64,000 nt of DNA from Pseudomonas sp. G34 (GTDB lineage: Bacteria > Pseudomonadota > Gammaproteobacteria > Pseudomonadales > Pseudomonadaceae). Location: contig NZ_JAVHZV010000007.1 of NCBI RefSeq assembly GCF_031119625.1, positions 186,001 to 250,000 of the forward strand, read 5' to 3'. Both the position numbers and the translations under genes were made by a program. Position 1 is the stretch's first letter. Every line of letters begins with the position of its first letter. Under the pieces are notes generated by a model. That model searched no databases. It saw nothing but the letters and a program-made list of their open reading frames with translations, and was not told where the DNA came from. This document shows, in pieces, positions 30,714 to 40,830 of this stretch.

Positions 30714-31484
30714 TCACCAGACAATCGGCTTGTTGTCCCAGGCCCAGAAGCTCCCGCTGTCGTCCGGCCCGTGGGTGCCTACCAGTTCGATAATGCGATC
30801 GGCCGAGAACGCCGGTTCGAACAGTTGCCCTTCAGGTACGTTGCCCTGGAAGGGCTGGGACAGCTGGGTGTCTGTCGTGCCGGGGTGTATCGCCAGGACG
30901 GTAGCGGCCGGATTGAGGCGTTTCAGCTCGATACTGGCCGTGTGCAGTAGCTGGTTGAGTGCCGCCTTGCTGGCGCGGTAGCTGTACCAGCCGCCCAGGC
31001 GGTTATCGCCAATGGAGCCGACCCTTGCCGAGAGCGCCACGAAGGTAGCGGGTTGTTTGCGCAGCAACGGCAGCAGATGCTTGAGCAGCAGGATCGGCGC
31101 GAAGGTGTTGGTCGCGAAGGTCGCCTGCAGGCTCGCCAGGGTCAGTTGCGACAGGGCCTTTTCGGCTTTGGCGCCATCCTGATGAAGAATGCCCAGGGTG
31201 CTGATGACCAGGTGCAGATGCTCGCATTGCTCAAGAATCGTGCTCACCAGCGCTTCCAGAGCGTGCTCATCGCGGGCGTCGCAGTCGAGCCGTTTCAGGC
31301 GCTGTCCATATCGCTCGGCCAGCTCCGCCAGCTCTGTAGAGGTGCTGGCTTGTCGCGCCACGGCCCAGACCTGGGCCACGTCATTTCGAGCCAGCAGGGC
31401 TGTGCACAGTGCCAAACCGATACCTCGGCTGGCGCCGGCTATCAGCACCCGTGCATCGCTGTTCAGTTCGGGTAGCAAACGCAT
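30714..31484 (-). CDS. Short-chain dehydrogenase/reductase (C-factor-like)
   Basis: A 256-residue SDR. NAD(P)-binding motif ARVLIAGASRGIGLALC at the N-terminus, LHLVISTLGILHQ in strand 4, and the catalytic Tyr-Lys in YSYRASKAALNQL near residue 160. The start at 31484 is chosen for the AAGG Shine-Dalgarno upstream. The pattern (ISTLGIL, GGWYSYRASKA) resembles CsgA/C-factor-type enzymes whose substrates are undefined. It is a single gene. Confidence 0.9.
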   Translation of the reverse strand: MRLLPELNSDARVLIAGASRGIGLALCTALLARNDVAQVWAVARQASTSTELAELAERYGQRLKRLDCDARDEHALEALVSTILEQCEHLHLVISTLGILHQDGAKAEKALSQLTLASLQATFATNTFAPILLLKHLLPLLRKQPATFVALSARVGSIGDNRLGGWYSYRASKAALNQLLHTASIELKRLNPAATVLAIHPGTTDTQLSQPFQGNVPEGQLFEPAFSADRIIELVGTHGPDDSGSFWAWDNKPIVW

Positions 31485-31560
31485 GACGCACCTTGGGAAC
31501 ATGGCTTAAGTGCTTTTATGACTTCGGCGCAGGGCATGGCGTTCAGGCCGCCAGCACGAC

Positions 31561-31884
31561 TCAATACGCCGCCAGAATCCCCTGCGGGTTGTAGCCGTGG
31601 ATCACCGTGCCGTTGACCTGCAGCACCGGCACACCACGACCGCCCAGGGCGTCGTAGGCGCGGCGGGCTTCGGGGGATTTCTCGATGTCCCGTTCGGTGT
31701 AGGGGATGCCGCGTTCACCGAGAAACTCGCGGGTCTGGGCGCAGTAGCCGCACCAACTGGTGGCGTAGAGGATGACCTCAGCCTGGCCGGCCACCTGCTG
31801 CGGTTTGCCCAGCAGCATCGGCTCGATACGATCCCAGTGTTGCCAGGCGGCGAGCGCCGCGAGAATCAGCAAAATCCGTTTCAT
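31561..31884 (-). CDS. Glutaredoxin-family protein, membrane-anchored
   Basis: A 107-residue protein: a hydrophobic N-terminus (MKRILLILAALAAWQHW) and a thioredoxin-fold domain with active site CGYC in ATSWCGYCAQTREF, then PYTERDIEKSPEARRAYDAL and the cis-Pro GRGVPVLQVNG. The N-terminal segment may anchor the domain at the periplasmic side; a cytoplasmic enzyme would not need it. It lies 25 bases after the yejK start on the same strand. Confidence 0.9.
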   Translation of the reverse strand: MKRILLILAALAAWQHWDRIEPMLLGKPQQVAGQAEVILYATSWCGYCAQTREFLGERGIPYTERDIEKSPEARRAYDALGGRGVPVLQVNGTVIHGYNPQGILAAY

Positions 31885-31909
31885 GCTGCAGCCCCTCTGA
31901 TCAGGTCGT

Positions 31910-32917
31910 TCAGTCTTTACGGCGTTTCAACTGGTCGGTCAACTGGGTGGGCAGGTTGCGAATGGTCAGGGTGTCGGAGGCTTCGTCGTATTCGATCTTG
32001 GAGCCCAGCAGGTGGGCCTCGAAGCTGATCGACAGGCCTTCGGCGCGGCCGGTGAAGCGGCGGAACTGGTTCAGGGTGCGTTTATCCGCGGGGATCTCCG
32101 GCGACAGGCCGTAATCCTTGTTGCGGATATGGTCGTAGAAGGCCTTGGGGCGTTCTTCGTCGATCAGCCCGGAGAGTTCTTCCAGGGTCATCGGCTCGCC
32201 CATCTTGGCCTGGCTGGTGGCGTAGTCGACCAAGGTGTCGGTCTTCGCGCGGGCCTGTTCTTCGGGCAGATCCTCGCTCTCGACGAAGTCGCTGAAGGCC
32301 TTGAGCAGGGTGCGCGTCTCGCTCGGCGAGTCGACGCCTTCCTGGCAGCCGATGAAGTCGCGGAAGTACTCCGAGACCTTCTTGCCGTTCTTGCCCTTGA
32401 TGAACGAGATGTATTGCTTGGACTGCTTGTTGTTGCGCCATTCGCTGATGTTGATGCGCGCCGCCAGGTGCAACTGGCCGAGGTCCAGGTGCTTGGCCGG
32501 GGTCACGTCCAGCGCGTCGTTCACTGCCACGCCCTCGCTGTGGTGCAGCAGGGCGATGGCCAGGTAATCGGTCATGCCCTGCTGGTAGTGGGCGAACAGC
32601 ACGTGGCCACCGGTGGACAGGTTGGATTCTTCCATCAGCTTCTGCAGGTGCTCGACGGCCTGGCGGCTGAAGGCGGTGAAATCCTCGCCGTCTTCCAGGT
32701 AGGTCTTCAGCCAGCCGCTGAACGGATAAGCGCCGGATTCCTCGTGGAAGAAGCCCCAGGCCTTGCCCTGCTTGGCGTTGTAGCTGTCGTTGAGGTCGGC
32801 CAGCATGTTCTCGATGGCCTGGGAGGCGCCCAGTTCGCTGTCGCGGGCGTGCAGCACGGCGGGCGTGCCATCGGGCTTCTTGTCGATCAGGTGGACGATG
32901 CAGTGACGGATCGGCAT
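31910..32917 (-). CDS. yejK: Nucleoid-associated protein YejK/NdpA
   Basis: A 335-residue protein matching the 37-kDa YejK family from its first residues ([20 protein letters not shown]). It also holds [18 protein letters not shown] and [20 protein letters not shown]. The family binds DNA and co-purifies with the nucleoid; in vitro, it affects topoisomerase activity and segregation. It is divergent from the giant TPR gene with 144 bases between them. Confidence 0.93.
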   Translation of the reverse strand: MPIRHCIVHLIDKKPDGTPAVLHARDSELGASQAIENMLADLNDSYNAKQGKAWGFFHEESGAYPFSGWLKTYLEDGEDFTAFSRQAVEHLQKLMEESNLSTGGHVLFAHYQQGMTDYLAIALLHHSEGVAVNDALDVTPAKHLDLGQLHLAARINISEWRNNKQSKQYISFIKGKNGKKVSEYFRDFIGCQEGVDSPSETRTLLKAFSDFVESEDLPEEQARAKTDTLVDYATSQAKMGEPMTLEELSGLIDEERPKAFYDHIRNKDYGLSPEIPADKRTLNQFRRFTGRAEGLSISFEAHLLGSKIEYDEASDTLTIRNLPTQLTDQLKRRKD

Positions 32918-33061
32918 GGGAGGTCCTTGTAACAGCGAGTTGGCGGCGGCCGGTAATTGTACCCGAGCAGGCCGTCACAGGTGCAGCGTGCCGGCCTTGT
33001 GGTCAGTAACGCGCCGCAATAGAGTGCCGGCTGACATTCGATGACCAGGGAAGGGCGCTCC

Positions 33062-36000
33062 ATGTCCGTTTTCAACGCCAATGCTCAGCTTCCTTCGCCA
33101 GCGCTGCTGGAGCGCGTGGAGGCGCTGATCGACCGCGGCCTGCATCTGCAGGCCTACGCCCTGGCCAGCGAGCAGGGCGACCCGCGTTACTGGCAGGGCG
33201 CCGAGGCCATGGGCTGCATGGCGCGCCTGGCCGGGCACATCGGTGCGCCGCGGCTGGCCGACGTGCTGACCTGGCTGGCGTACCGCCGCTACCCGCAATC
33301 GGCTCCGGCGCGTTTGCGTTTCCTGCGCATGCAGATGGCCCGGCGTGGGCATTACCGTGCCTGGCGCCTGTTGCAGGGCTTTGGCGACTGGCTGCCGATC
33401 GAAGCGCCGCTACGGGCCGAATGGCTGTCGTTCAAGGCCTACCTGTACGCCTCGTTGCGCGACTTCGAAACCGCCCAGGCCCTCTACGAGCAGGCCTGCC
33501 AGCATGGCGACGATGACCTGTGGCTGCTGGTCGAGCGCAGCCATGGCCTGGAGCTGGAAGATCGCCGTGAAGAGGCCCTGGCGCTGTGCGAGCAGGTGTT
33601 GGCCCGCCAGCCGGACTTTCGCTCGGCGCTGACCCAGGCGGCCGGCCTGCAGCTGCAACTGGGGCAGACCGAAGCGGCGCTGCAACTGCTGCGCCGCGGT
33701 GCCCGGGAGATGGAGAGCGCGGCGATCTGCGCGCACCTGGTCAACCTGCTGATCGAACGTGAAGAACTCGACGAGGCCAGCACCTGGCTCGACCACATGC
33801 ACACGCTGCAGCGTATCGAGGAGCGCAGCTCCAGCGACTGGATCGCCGCGCGCCGCTGCGACATCGCCTGTCTGCAGGGCGATCATGCCGCCGGCCGGCA
33901 GTTGGCGGAGAAGGCCGGCGGCGGTTTCTACGAGAAGATCCAGGCACATCTGGCCAGCCCCTCCGGGCGCCGGGTGCTGCTGCCCGTGCCCTTCGTGCGC
34001 CAGCACCACATGACCTGCGTGCCGGCGACCCTGACGGCGATTTCCGATTACTGGGGCAAGCGCGTCGAGCACCTCGAGGTCGCCGAGGAGATCTGCTACG
34101 ACGGCACCACGCACCAGGCAGAGCGCGCCTGGGCCGAGCGCAACGGCTACCTGGCGGTGGAGTTCACCGCGGACTGGGCCAGCAGCCGTGCGCTGATCGA
34201 CCGCGGCATTCCCTTCACCCTGACCCTGCAATACACCGGCAGCGGGCACCTGCAGGCGCTGGTCGGCTACGACGAGCCGCGCGGTACGCTGCTGGTGCGT
34301 GACCCGGCGCAGCCCCACCATGGCGAGAGCCTGGCCGAGCTGCTGTTCGAGTCGCAACGCGCTTCCGGGCCGCGCGGCATGCTGCTGTTGCCGGCCGAAC
34401 AGGCTTCGCGTCTGGACGCTCTGAGCCTGCCGGACCGCGAATTGTGGGATCACTATTACCGCTTCACCAGCGCCTTGGAAGTGCATCGGCGTGACGAGGC
34501 GCTGGCGGCCTACCAGGCCTTGCAAGCCCTGAGCCCCGAGCATCGGCTGACCTGGCAGGCGCAGCGTTCACTGGGCTGGTACGACGGCCAGGAACGCCAA
34601 GTGCTGCAGGGCACCGAGGCCCTGCTGGCGCAGTTTCCCGAGGATGCCAACCTGATCCTCTCCAAGGCCACCTCACTGGCCCAGTTGCAGCCGCGCGGCG
34701 TGCAGCTCGCGTGGCTCGGCGAGCATTGTCAGCAGCGCTGGAACGAGCCGACCATCAGCGTGCGCTATGCCGAGCTGCTCAGCGAGGACGGCCGCTGCCA
34801 TGAGCAGGTGGCCGGCATTCTGCAGCGCGTGCTGCTGCAGACGCCCACCCAGGCCCGCGCCTGGAACACCCTGGCCAGCCTGCGCTGGGGTGAGGACCGC
34901 CGCGAGGAAGCCTGCCAGCTGTATCGCCTGGCAGCGTGCCTGCACCCCTCCCACGAGGGCTACGCGGTGCAGTACTTCCGTGCCCTGCGTGCGCTGGGCA
35001 GAACCGCCGAGGGCCTGCAGTTCCTCGAGCGCCGCCAGGCGCGGCTGGGCCGTCTGGCGGCGGCGCCGAGCCTGACCCTCAGCGAAACCCTGGAGGAAAT
35101 GCAGCGCCCCTACGAGGCGCAGGCGCTGCTGGAGCAGGCGCTAACCTGGCGCCCGGCAGATGGCGAGTTGCTGCTTGGCCTGGCCGAGCACCATGGGCGT
35201 AACGGTGATGCCCAGGCCTGCCAGGCACTGCTCACCCAGGCCGAGCCCTTGTGCCGGCGGGCGGCGTGGTTGCGTGCGGCGGTGCAGGCCGGCATGCGGC
35301 GCATGGACGAGCCGCGCCAGACCCTGGCCTGGGCACGTGAGGCCGCCATGCTCGAGCCCCTGGCGGTAGGCGCGCACCGCTTGTGCGTGACGCTGCTGGA
35401 GCAGGGCGAGGGCAGCGAGGCTGCCGACGCCTATGTCGACGCGCTGGCCACCGAGTATCCGCACCATCTGGGCATCGCCGAGCTGCAGGTCGAGCGTGCC
35501 AAGCGGCGTTCCCTGCCGGCGACCGAGCAGGCACTGCGGCGCCTGCTGGACAATCACCCGGAACACGCCTGGACGCTGCGCGAGCTGGGCGGTTGCCTGG
35601 CACGCCAGGGGCGGCGCGACGAGGCCCTGGAAGTCTGCCGGCAGGCCGGCCTGGTCGATGCGCAGAACACCTATTTCCACTCCACCCACGGTTTCGTGCT
35701 GCTGCAGGACGGCCAGCGCGAGGCCGCCCGCGAAGCCTTCCAGCGAGCCCTGGGCCTGTTCGCCGACAACGAATACGCCAGCAACATGCTGCTCGATACG
35801 TGCGAAAGCCAGCAGCAGGCCGTCGACACGCTGGCCGCGATCCATGCCGAGCTGACCCGCCAGGTGACCTTCGGTGATGGCTGGCTGGCCTATGAACAGC
35901 AGGCCCAGCGCCTGCTGGAACCGCAGGTGCTGCTCGAGCAACTGTGCGCGGCCCTCGGCCAACGCGAGGATCTCTGGCACCTGTGGGTGGTGGTCGCCCG

Positions 36001-38005
36001 TCAGCAGGCGCGCATGGAGCAGTACGCGGCAGCAGCTGACACCCTGGGCCGGGCCATCGAGCGCTTCCCCCTGTTGCCGCGGCTGTCGCTGGAACTGGCG
36101 CGCCTGCACAAGCACCAGGGCGAGCTGGACGCCTGCTGCCAGGCCCTGCAGGAAAGTTTCCGTATCAACCCGCTGTGGACGCCCACGGTGAGCCTGCACG
36201 TCGACTGCCTGCTGGAGCAGGGCGAGCGCCTCGACGAGGCCGAGCAGCAGTTGCGCCGGGTGCTCGCGCAAGTGCCCGAGGACACCGAGCTGCGTGCCTA
36301 CCTGGCCTATGTACTTGGGCGTCGCGATGCCTTCGCCGAGGCCGCCGACCAGGCCGAGCGGGTGCTGCGTGCCGAGCCCGGCCACGAGTGGGCGTGGAAT
36401 CAGCTCAAGTACTACGCCGAGAAATTGCAGGCCGAAGGACGCCCGCTGCAGCTGGCCAGGCAACTGGTGGAAAACCGCCCCGGCGACGTCGATGCCTGGC
36501 TCGCCCTGGCTGACCTGGATGACGACCGTGAGGCGCGGGAGAAAGCCCTGCGCACGGCGCTGCTGTACAGTCCGCGCAGCCGCGCGATCAACGACCGTCT
36601 GCTGCAGCTGTTGATGGAAGGCGAACGCTTCGCCGAGGTTCGCGAGCTGCTCGCCGCGCCCTGCTGGGAAGGCAAACCGCCGGTGGAAATGGCCCTGTAT
36701 GGCCCGCGAGCCCTGCGCGGCGAAGGGGATGCCGGGGCCATCGAGGCGCTGCGCGCGCTGCTGGTACAGCATCCGGACTACTACGATGGCTGGCGGCAGC
36801 TGGCCGACTGGCACGATGAAGATGGCCAGTACCCAGCCTATATCGTTGCCGCCCGGGAAATGGTGCGCCTGGAACCGCGGCTGGCCATGGCCCATGGTTT
36901 TCTTGGCCACGCGCTATTGCTCAACGGCGACAAGGCCGAAGCGCTGCCGGCCTTCGAGCAGGCCTGGGCACTGGATGGGCGCTACGGCTTCGCGGCGTTC
37001 AATACCTTCGACCTGCTGCGCGAACTGCAGGGGCCGGGCACGGCCCTGGAACGCCTGGATGCCTTGCTCGAGGCCGGTGACCCGGTCGCTGCCTGGCGAC
37101 GTGTGCTGCCCCTGGCCAGGGGCAACGGCGACAAGGCCTTGCTGCAGCGCGCGCTGACTGCGCTGGCCAGCGACCCGGCGGGCGAGACCAATTGGGAGCA
37201 GGATGTCGCCGGCTTCGCCGTGCGCGAACCGGTGCTGCGCCAGGTGCTGGATGCCGGCGTGGCGGCGGGCGAACTGCACAGCGCGGCCGTGGAAACCTGG
37301 CTGGGCTGGCGCACCCACGACATGCTCAGCAACCTGACCCTGTCAGCCGCCTTCAGCAAGGCGCTGCGCAACGATCCCCAGCATGCCGCCAAGTGCGCCA
37401 TGTTCCGCTTGCTGGGCAGTCAGCGGCACGCCAACCGCATCCTGCTGGGCTCCACCCTCAAGCGCTGTCGCCAGGCGTTGGCCGAAAGCCCCGATGTATG
37501 GGGCGCCGCCAGTTATGCGCTGATCGAGAGCAAGCGCTATCGCCTGATGTTCGAGACCCTGAGCGACTGGCGCCGACCGGACACGCCCGCCTGGGCCCTG
37601 GACAACCTGGCGCTGGCCTACCGCTTGCGCGGCATGGACGTGCTGGCGGCCGAGGTGTCGCGCCTGTCATTGGAGCGTTATCCATCAGGCACCGATGGGC
37701 GCGTCTGGCTGGCGGTCGATGCCGCGCTGGCGGGCGATCAGGCCGAGCTCAATGCCCTGATCGAGAGCCTGCAGGACACCTCCATGCGCGACTACTACCG
37801 TGCGCTGTTCAAGCTGGCCCAAGCCGCTGCCACTGCCGACCCGGCGCAGGCCCGCGAGACCCTGCGCCAGGCCGAGGACATGGCTGGCTACGGGCACCTG
37901 CCGTTCTGGCGCTTGCGCCAGCGCCTCGGCGTACGCCTGGGCTGGCACGGCGAGTTTCCGCCGGCGCGTTTGCGTTGGCAGTTAAGGCGCTGGTGGAAGG
38001 GCTGA
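33062..38005 (+). CDS. Giant TPR protein with embedded C39-like peptidase domain
   Basis: A 1647-residue, mostly alpha-helical protein. Residues 1-300 and about 460-1640 are tandem tetratricopeptide-like helices rich in Leu, Ala, Glu and Arg. Between them, near residues 300-450, lies a peptidase C39-like domain: QHHMTCVPATLTAISDYWG gives the Cys nucleophile with the preceding Gln, GSGHLQALVGYDE the His, and LVRDPAQ the Asp. No signal peptide or membrane segment is visible, so it is probably cytoplasmic. Start ATG 33062 follows a GAAGGGCG Shine-Dalgarno. No substrate or partner can be named. Its stop abuts repeat A2. Confidence 0.85.
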   Translation: MSVFNANAQLPSPALLERVEALIDRGLHLQAYALASEQGDPRYWQGAEAMGCMARLAGHIGAPRLADVLTWLAYRRYPQSAPARLRFLRMQMARRGHYRAWRLLQGFGDWLPIEAPLRAEWLSFKAYLYASLRDFETAQALYEQACQHGDDDLWLLVERSHGLELEDRREEALALCEQVLARQPDFRSALTQAAGLQLQLGQTEAALQLLRRGAREMESAAICAHLVNLLIEREELDEASTWLDHMHTLQRIEERSSSDWIAARRCDIACLQGDHAAGRQLAEKAGGGFYEKIQAHLASPSGRRVLLPVPFVRQHHMTCVPATLTAISDYWGKRVEHLEVAEEICYDGTTHQAERAWAERNGYLAVEFTADWASSRALIDRGIPFTLTLQYTGSGHLQALVGYDEPRGTLLVRDPAQPHHGESLAELLFESQRASGPRGMLLLPAEQASRLDALSLPDRELWDHYYRFTSALEVHRRDEALAAYQALQALSPEHRLTWQAQRSLGWYDGQERQVLQGTEALLAQFPEDANLILSKATSLAQLQPRGVQLAWLGEHCQQRWNEPTISVRYAELLSEDGRCHEQVAGILQRVLLQTPTQARAWNTLASLRWGEDRREEACQLYRLAACLHPSHEGYAVQYFRALRALGRTAEGLQFLERRQARLGRLAAAPSLTLSETLEEMQRPYEAQALLEQALTWRPADGELLLGLAEHHGRNGDAQACQALLTQAEPLCRRAAWLRAAVQAGMRRMDEPRQTLAWAREAAMLEPLAVGAHRLCVTLLEQGEGSEAADAYVDALATEYPHHLGIAELQVERAKRRSLPATEQALRRLLDNHPEHAWTLRELGGCLARQGRRDEALEVCRQAGLVDAQNTYFHSTHGFVLLQDGQREAAREAFQRALGLFADNEYASNMLLDTCESQQQAVDTLAAIHAELTRQVTFGDGWLAYEQQAQRLLEPQVLLEQLCAALGQREDLWHLWVVVARQQARMEQYAAAADTLGRAIERFPLLPRLSLELARLHKHQGELDACCQALQESFRINPLWTPTVSLHVDCLLEQGERLDEAEQQLRRVLAQVPEDTELRAYLAYVLGRRDAFAEAADQAERVLRAEPGHEWAWNQLKYYAEKLQAEGRPLQLARQLVENRPGDVDAWLALADLDDDREAREKALRTALLYSPRSRAINDRLLQLLMEGERFAEVRELLAAPCWEGKPPVEMALYGPRALRGEGDAGAIEALRALLVQHPDYYDGWRQLADWHDEDGQYPAYIVAAREMVRLEPRLAMAHGFLGHALLLNGDKAEALPAFEQAWALDGRYGFAAFNTFDLLRELQGPGTALERLDALLEAGDPVAAWRRVLPLARGNGDKALLQRALTALASDPAGETNWEQDVAGFAVREPVLRQVLDAGVAAGELHSAAVETWLGWRTHDMLSNLTLSAAFSKALRNDPQHAAKCAMFRLLGSQRHANRILLGSTLKRCRQALAESPDVWGAASYALIESKRYRLMFETLSDWRRPDTPAWALDNLALAYRLRGMDVLAAEVSRLSLERYPSGTDGRVWLAVDAALAGDQAELNALIESLQDTSMRDYYRALFKLAQAAATADPAQARETLRQAEDMAGYGHLPFWRLRQRLGVRLGWHGEFPPARLRWQLRRWWKG

Positions 38006-38146
38006 GAACCTATTCACGATCTGCTGCGCGTCGGCGCTCCTGCGTTAAAAACCAAGCTCGGAATGCTCATTTACCCCACGTAAACTCCGCTTCCTCGCTT
38101 GTTTTTGCCTTGGATCGCTCTAGCTCGCGAGATCCTGAACAGGTTC
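38006..38146 (+). repeat. Family A palindromic repeat, copy A2
   Basis: 141 bp between two converging genes, starting on the base after the TPR gene stop. Terminal inverted repeats GAACCTATTCACGATC and the complement of GAACCTGTTCAGGATC. The inner pairs are AAAAA-C-CAAGC with GCTTGTTTTT (one bulged base) and TTTAC (38070-38074) with GTAAA (38080-38084). It shares most of its sequence with copy A1. Confidence 0.75.
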
Positions 38147-39406
38147 TGAGCGCAAGGTGATCGCGCGGCGTGCCTGGCGCAGGCGGTCGAGCACGAACAG
38201 GATGCCGAGCAGGCCGATGGCGTAGAGCGCGTCGACGCCGAGCATCAGCAGAATGCCGATACAGAGCAGGGCGCTGACGCCGGCGAGCCAGCGCCACAGG
38301 CCCTGCAGCAGCACCCAGCCAGCGGCCATGCTGAGCAGGTAGATGACCACGAAGTTGCCGTTGGCGTAGCGGATCAGCTGGTCGAGTGGCAGGGCCAGGG
38401 CCCAGATCAGCGTGGTGCTCAGGGCGCAGCTGAGCACCACCAGCAGCAGCGCCCTGGCCGGGACGCCATTGGCGTTACGGCTGGCCAGGGTGCGCGGCAG
38501 CTTGCCTTCGTCGGCCAGGCTCCAGATCAACCGCGCGAAGCCCTGGATGTACACGTTCATCGAGGCGAAACAGGCGAGATAGCCAATGCTCGCGCTGAGC
38601 CAGCGCGCCTGATCACCGAGCAGCACATCGAGCATGCGCGGCAGCGAGGCGGCATCGGTGCGCACATCGCCGTAGGCATGAAAACTCAGCACCGCCACCG
38701 AGCACGCCCAGTACACCAGGCCGGCGAGCAGCACGCCGAGCAGCAGTGCCAGGGGGAAGTCACGCTGCGGGTTCTTGAATTCCTCGCCCAGATGGGTGAA
38801 GGCCTCGATACCCACGAAGCACCAGAACATCACGCCCAGCGCCACGGGTAGTAACTGCCAGTTACCCGCCAGCGGCGGCAGCAGAGGTTGCTCGGCGTGG
38901 GGCAGGTCACCCTTGAACCAGATCAATGCAATGGTGGCGACGATGGCCAGGGCGATGGCGATCTGCACACTGCCCGAGGTGCGCGCCGGCCGCTGGCCGA
39001 GCAACAGGATGATGCCCAGGGTTGCCAGCTGGATGGCCAGCACCGCCAGGTCGCTCAGCTCGAACAGGGCATGCCAGAACCCGCTGGCGATATTCAGTGC
39101 CGCCGGCAGGCCGACCGGAATCACCGCCAGAAACAGAAACGCGCTCATGCGCTCCATGCGTGCACCGAATGCGCGGCCGATCAGGTGCGGTGCGCCGCCG
39201 GCATGGGGGTAATGGCGGCCGAGCTGAGCGAAGGTGAAGGCCATCGGCAGAATCAGCACGATCAGCAGCAGCCAGGCCCACAGCGAGATCTCGCCAGCGG
39301 CCGTGGCGGCCAGCGCCGGGATCACGAAAATCCCGGTGCCCAGCAGCGAAGTGCACAACAAACCAATCCCTTGCAGCAGCCCCAATTCCTTGTTCAATCG
39401 ACTCAT
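38120..39406 (-). CDS. yjeH: APC-family amino-acid exporter, YjeH-like
   Basis: A 428-residue, 12-helix transporter whose first 45 residues (SRLNKELGLLQGIGLLCTSL, LLGTGIFVIPALAATAAG) and LGRHYPHAGGAPHLIGRAFG follow E. coli YjeH closely. YjeH exports methionine and branched-chain amino acids. Start ATG 39406 gives the family N-terminus; the open frame upstream does not. It is divergent from an Lrp/AsnC-type regulator, and in E. coli this exporter is Lrp-linked, so the pairing is informative. Its last bases (38120 onward) lie within repeat A2. Confidence 0.9.
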   Translation of the reverse strand: MSRLNKELGLLQGIGLLCTSLLGTGIFVIPALAATAAGEISLWAWLLLIVLILPMAFTFAQLGRHYPHAGGAPHLIGRAFGARMERMSAFLFLAVIPVGLPAALNIASGFWHALFELSDLAVLAIQLATLGIILLLGQRPARTSGSVQIAIALAIVATIALIWFKGDLPHAEQPLLPPLAGNWQLLPVALGVMFWCFVGIEAFTHLGEEFKNPQRDFPLALLLGVLLAGLVYWACSVAVLSFHAYGDVRTDAASLPRMLDVLLGDQARWLSASIGYLACFASMNVYIQGFARLIWSLADEGKLPRTLASRNANGVPARALLLVVLSCALSTTLIWALALPLDQLIRYANGNFVVIYLLSMAAGWVLLQGLWRWLAGVSALLCIGILLMLGVDALYAIGLLGILFVLDRLRQARRAITLRSEPVQDLAS

Positions 39407-39564
39407 GTTGTATGCTCTCGCTCGTCTGACGCGGCCGCCGGCAAGGCGCCTGTCGGCCTGGCTGCCATGGTACGGCCGCCTCGCTTGTACGGCTGCTGGC
39501 GAAGCGTCGCGGATCGCCGACGAAACGGCGGCAATGGCCGTCATCCTGTTTGCAGAGAGCCCGA

Positions 39565-39984
39565 GTGGATAAGTTCGATCAACGCATCATCGCCTTGCTG
39601 TGCGCCGACGCGCGCCTGACCGTCACCGAGGTCGCCCGCCAGGTCAACCTGTCACGCTCGGCGGTGAGCGAGCGCATCCGCCAGTTGGAAGCCAGCGGCG
39701 TCATCCAGGGCTATCACGCGCGCATCGCCGAACCTGACGCGGTGGTGGTCAAGGCCTACCTGGAGCTGTTCTACAAGGGCGGGCGCTGCGAACACTACGT
39801 CGAGCGCATGCGCGCCTTCCCGGAAGTGCGGCGCTGCTCGGGCATCAGCGGCGAGACGGATATGCTGATCTACATCGAGGCCGCGTCCATGGAGCGCCTC
39901 GCCGAAGTGCGCGGCGAAATCGAAAACCTGCCGGGGGTGTTCAAGGTCAAGACCCATATGGTGGTGAAGGATTGGGTGATGTGA
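39565..39984 (+). CDS. Lrp/AsnC-family transcriptional regulator
   Basis: A 139-residue regulator: N-terminal AsnC-type helix-turn-helix (LTVTEVARQVNLSRSAVSER, IRQLEASGVIQGYHARI) and a C-terminal RAM ligand-binding domain (VRRCSGISGETDMLIYIEA). The start is GTG 39565, giving MDKFDQRI, with an AGAG stretch upstream. Divergent from the yjeH-like exporter by 158 bases, so it probably senses amino acids and controls it. The following hydrolase start overlaps the stop by 4 bases. Confidence 0.9.
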   Translation: MDKFDQRIIALLCADARLTVTEVARQVNLSRSAVSERIRQLEASGVIQGYHARIAEPDAVVVKAYLELFYKGGRCEHYVERMRAFPEVRRCSGISGETDMLIYIEAASMERLAEVRGEIENLPGVFKVKTHMVVKDWVM

Positions 39985-40685
39985 GGCGCAACGGTTCTGC
40001 TCCGATATTGGTGCTGCTCCCCGGCATGGATGGCACCGGTTCGCTGTTCCAGCCGCTCATCGATCAACTCGGATGCTCTTTCGATAGCCGAGTGGTTCGC
40101 TACCCCGCTACCGAAGTTCTGGGTTATGAGGCCTTGCAGCGCCTGGTTATCTCATCGCTGCCCAAGGACGAGCCGTTCGTGCTCCTTGGGGAGTCGTTCT
40201 CCGGGCCTATCGCGATATCGATTGCCGCCGCCCAGCCACCTGGCCTGACCGGCTTGATTCTATGCAGCACCTTTGCCGTAAGCCCGCGTCCGCTTATCAC
40301 CGCACTTTGGCCGCTGGCCAGGGCCTTGTCGCCCAGACGGGCGCCCAGTGCAGCTCTCGATTACTTGCTGCTGGGTCGTTATTCGAGCACGGCACTGCGT
40401 TCCGCACTGGCATCGGCAGTCAGCCAATTATCGGCCGCTGCTTTTTCCGCCAGGATGAGGGCCGTCCATACCGTCAATGTGCTGGCGAAACTGAAATCCA
40501 TTTCAGTACCCGTGCTGTATCTCCAGGCAACGGAGGACAGGCTGGTTCCGCCGTCCTCCTGCGCCCTTGTACAACGTGAGCTCCCCGCCATTCGCGTGGT
40601 CTCGATCACGGCTCCGCACTGCTTGCTTCAGGCGGCTGCGGGTGATGCTGCCTTGGCCATCGGCACATTTGCCGAACAGCTTTAA
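39981..40685 (+). CDS. Alpha/beta-hydrolase
   Basis: A 234-residue alpha/beta hydrolase. Oxyanion region LVLLPGMDGTGSLFQPL at the N-terminus, nucleophile elbow LLGESFSGPIA near residue 75, and a C-terminal histidine in SITAPHCLLQAA. Start GTG 39981 overlaps the regulator stop (GTGA), so the two are translationally coupled. Substrate unknown; the size and shape suit esterase or thioesterase roles. Confidence 0.82.
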   Translation: MRRNGSAPILVLLPGMDGTGSLFQPLIDQLGCSFDSRVVRYPATEVLGYEALQRLVISSLPKDEPFVLLGESFSGPIAISIAAAQPPGLTGLILCSTFAVSPRPLITALWPLARALSPRRAPSAALDYLLLGRYSSTALRSALASAVSQLSAAAFSARMRAVHTVNVLAKLKSISVPVLYLQATEDRLVPPSSCALVQRELPAIRVVSITAPHCLLQAAAGDAALAIGTFAEQL

Positions 40686-40830
40686 AATTCCTGGCGGCGT
40701 AAGCTGGGACTGCTTCCTCTTCATCCGCACGCTCAAGCACCACCGTTGCCGAGGGCCGGTAACCGGTTCACTCGCTTGCGGTGGATAAAGGGGGTGGCGG
40801 TACGCCCTGATCCTACTTGCTGGAGGCGCT

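Noticed and set aside
35141..36910. A 589-residue minus-strand frame inside the TPR gene
   Set aside because: Antisense to repeats that are strongly helix-forming on the plus strand; no Shine-Dalgarno or motif.
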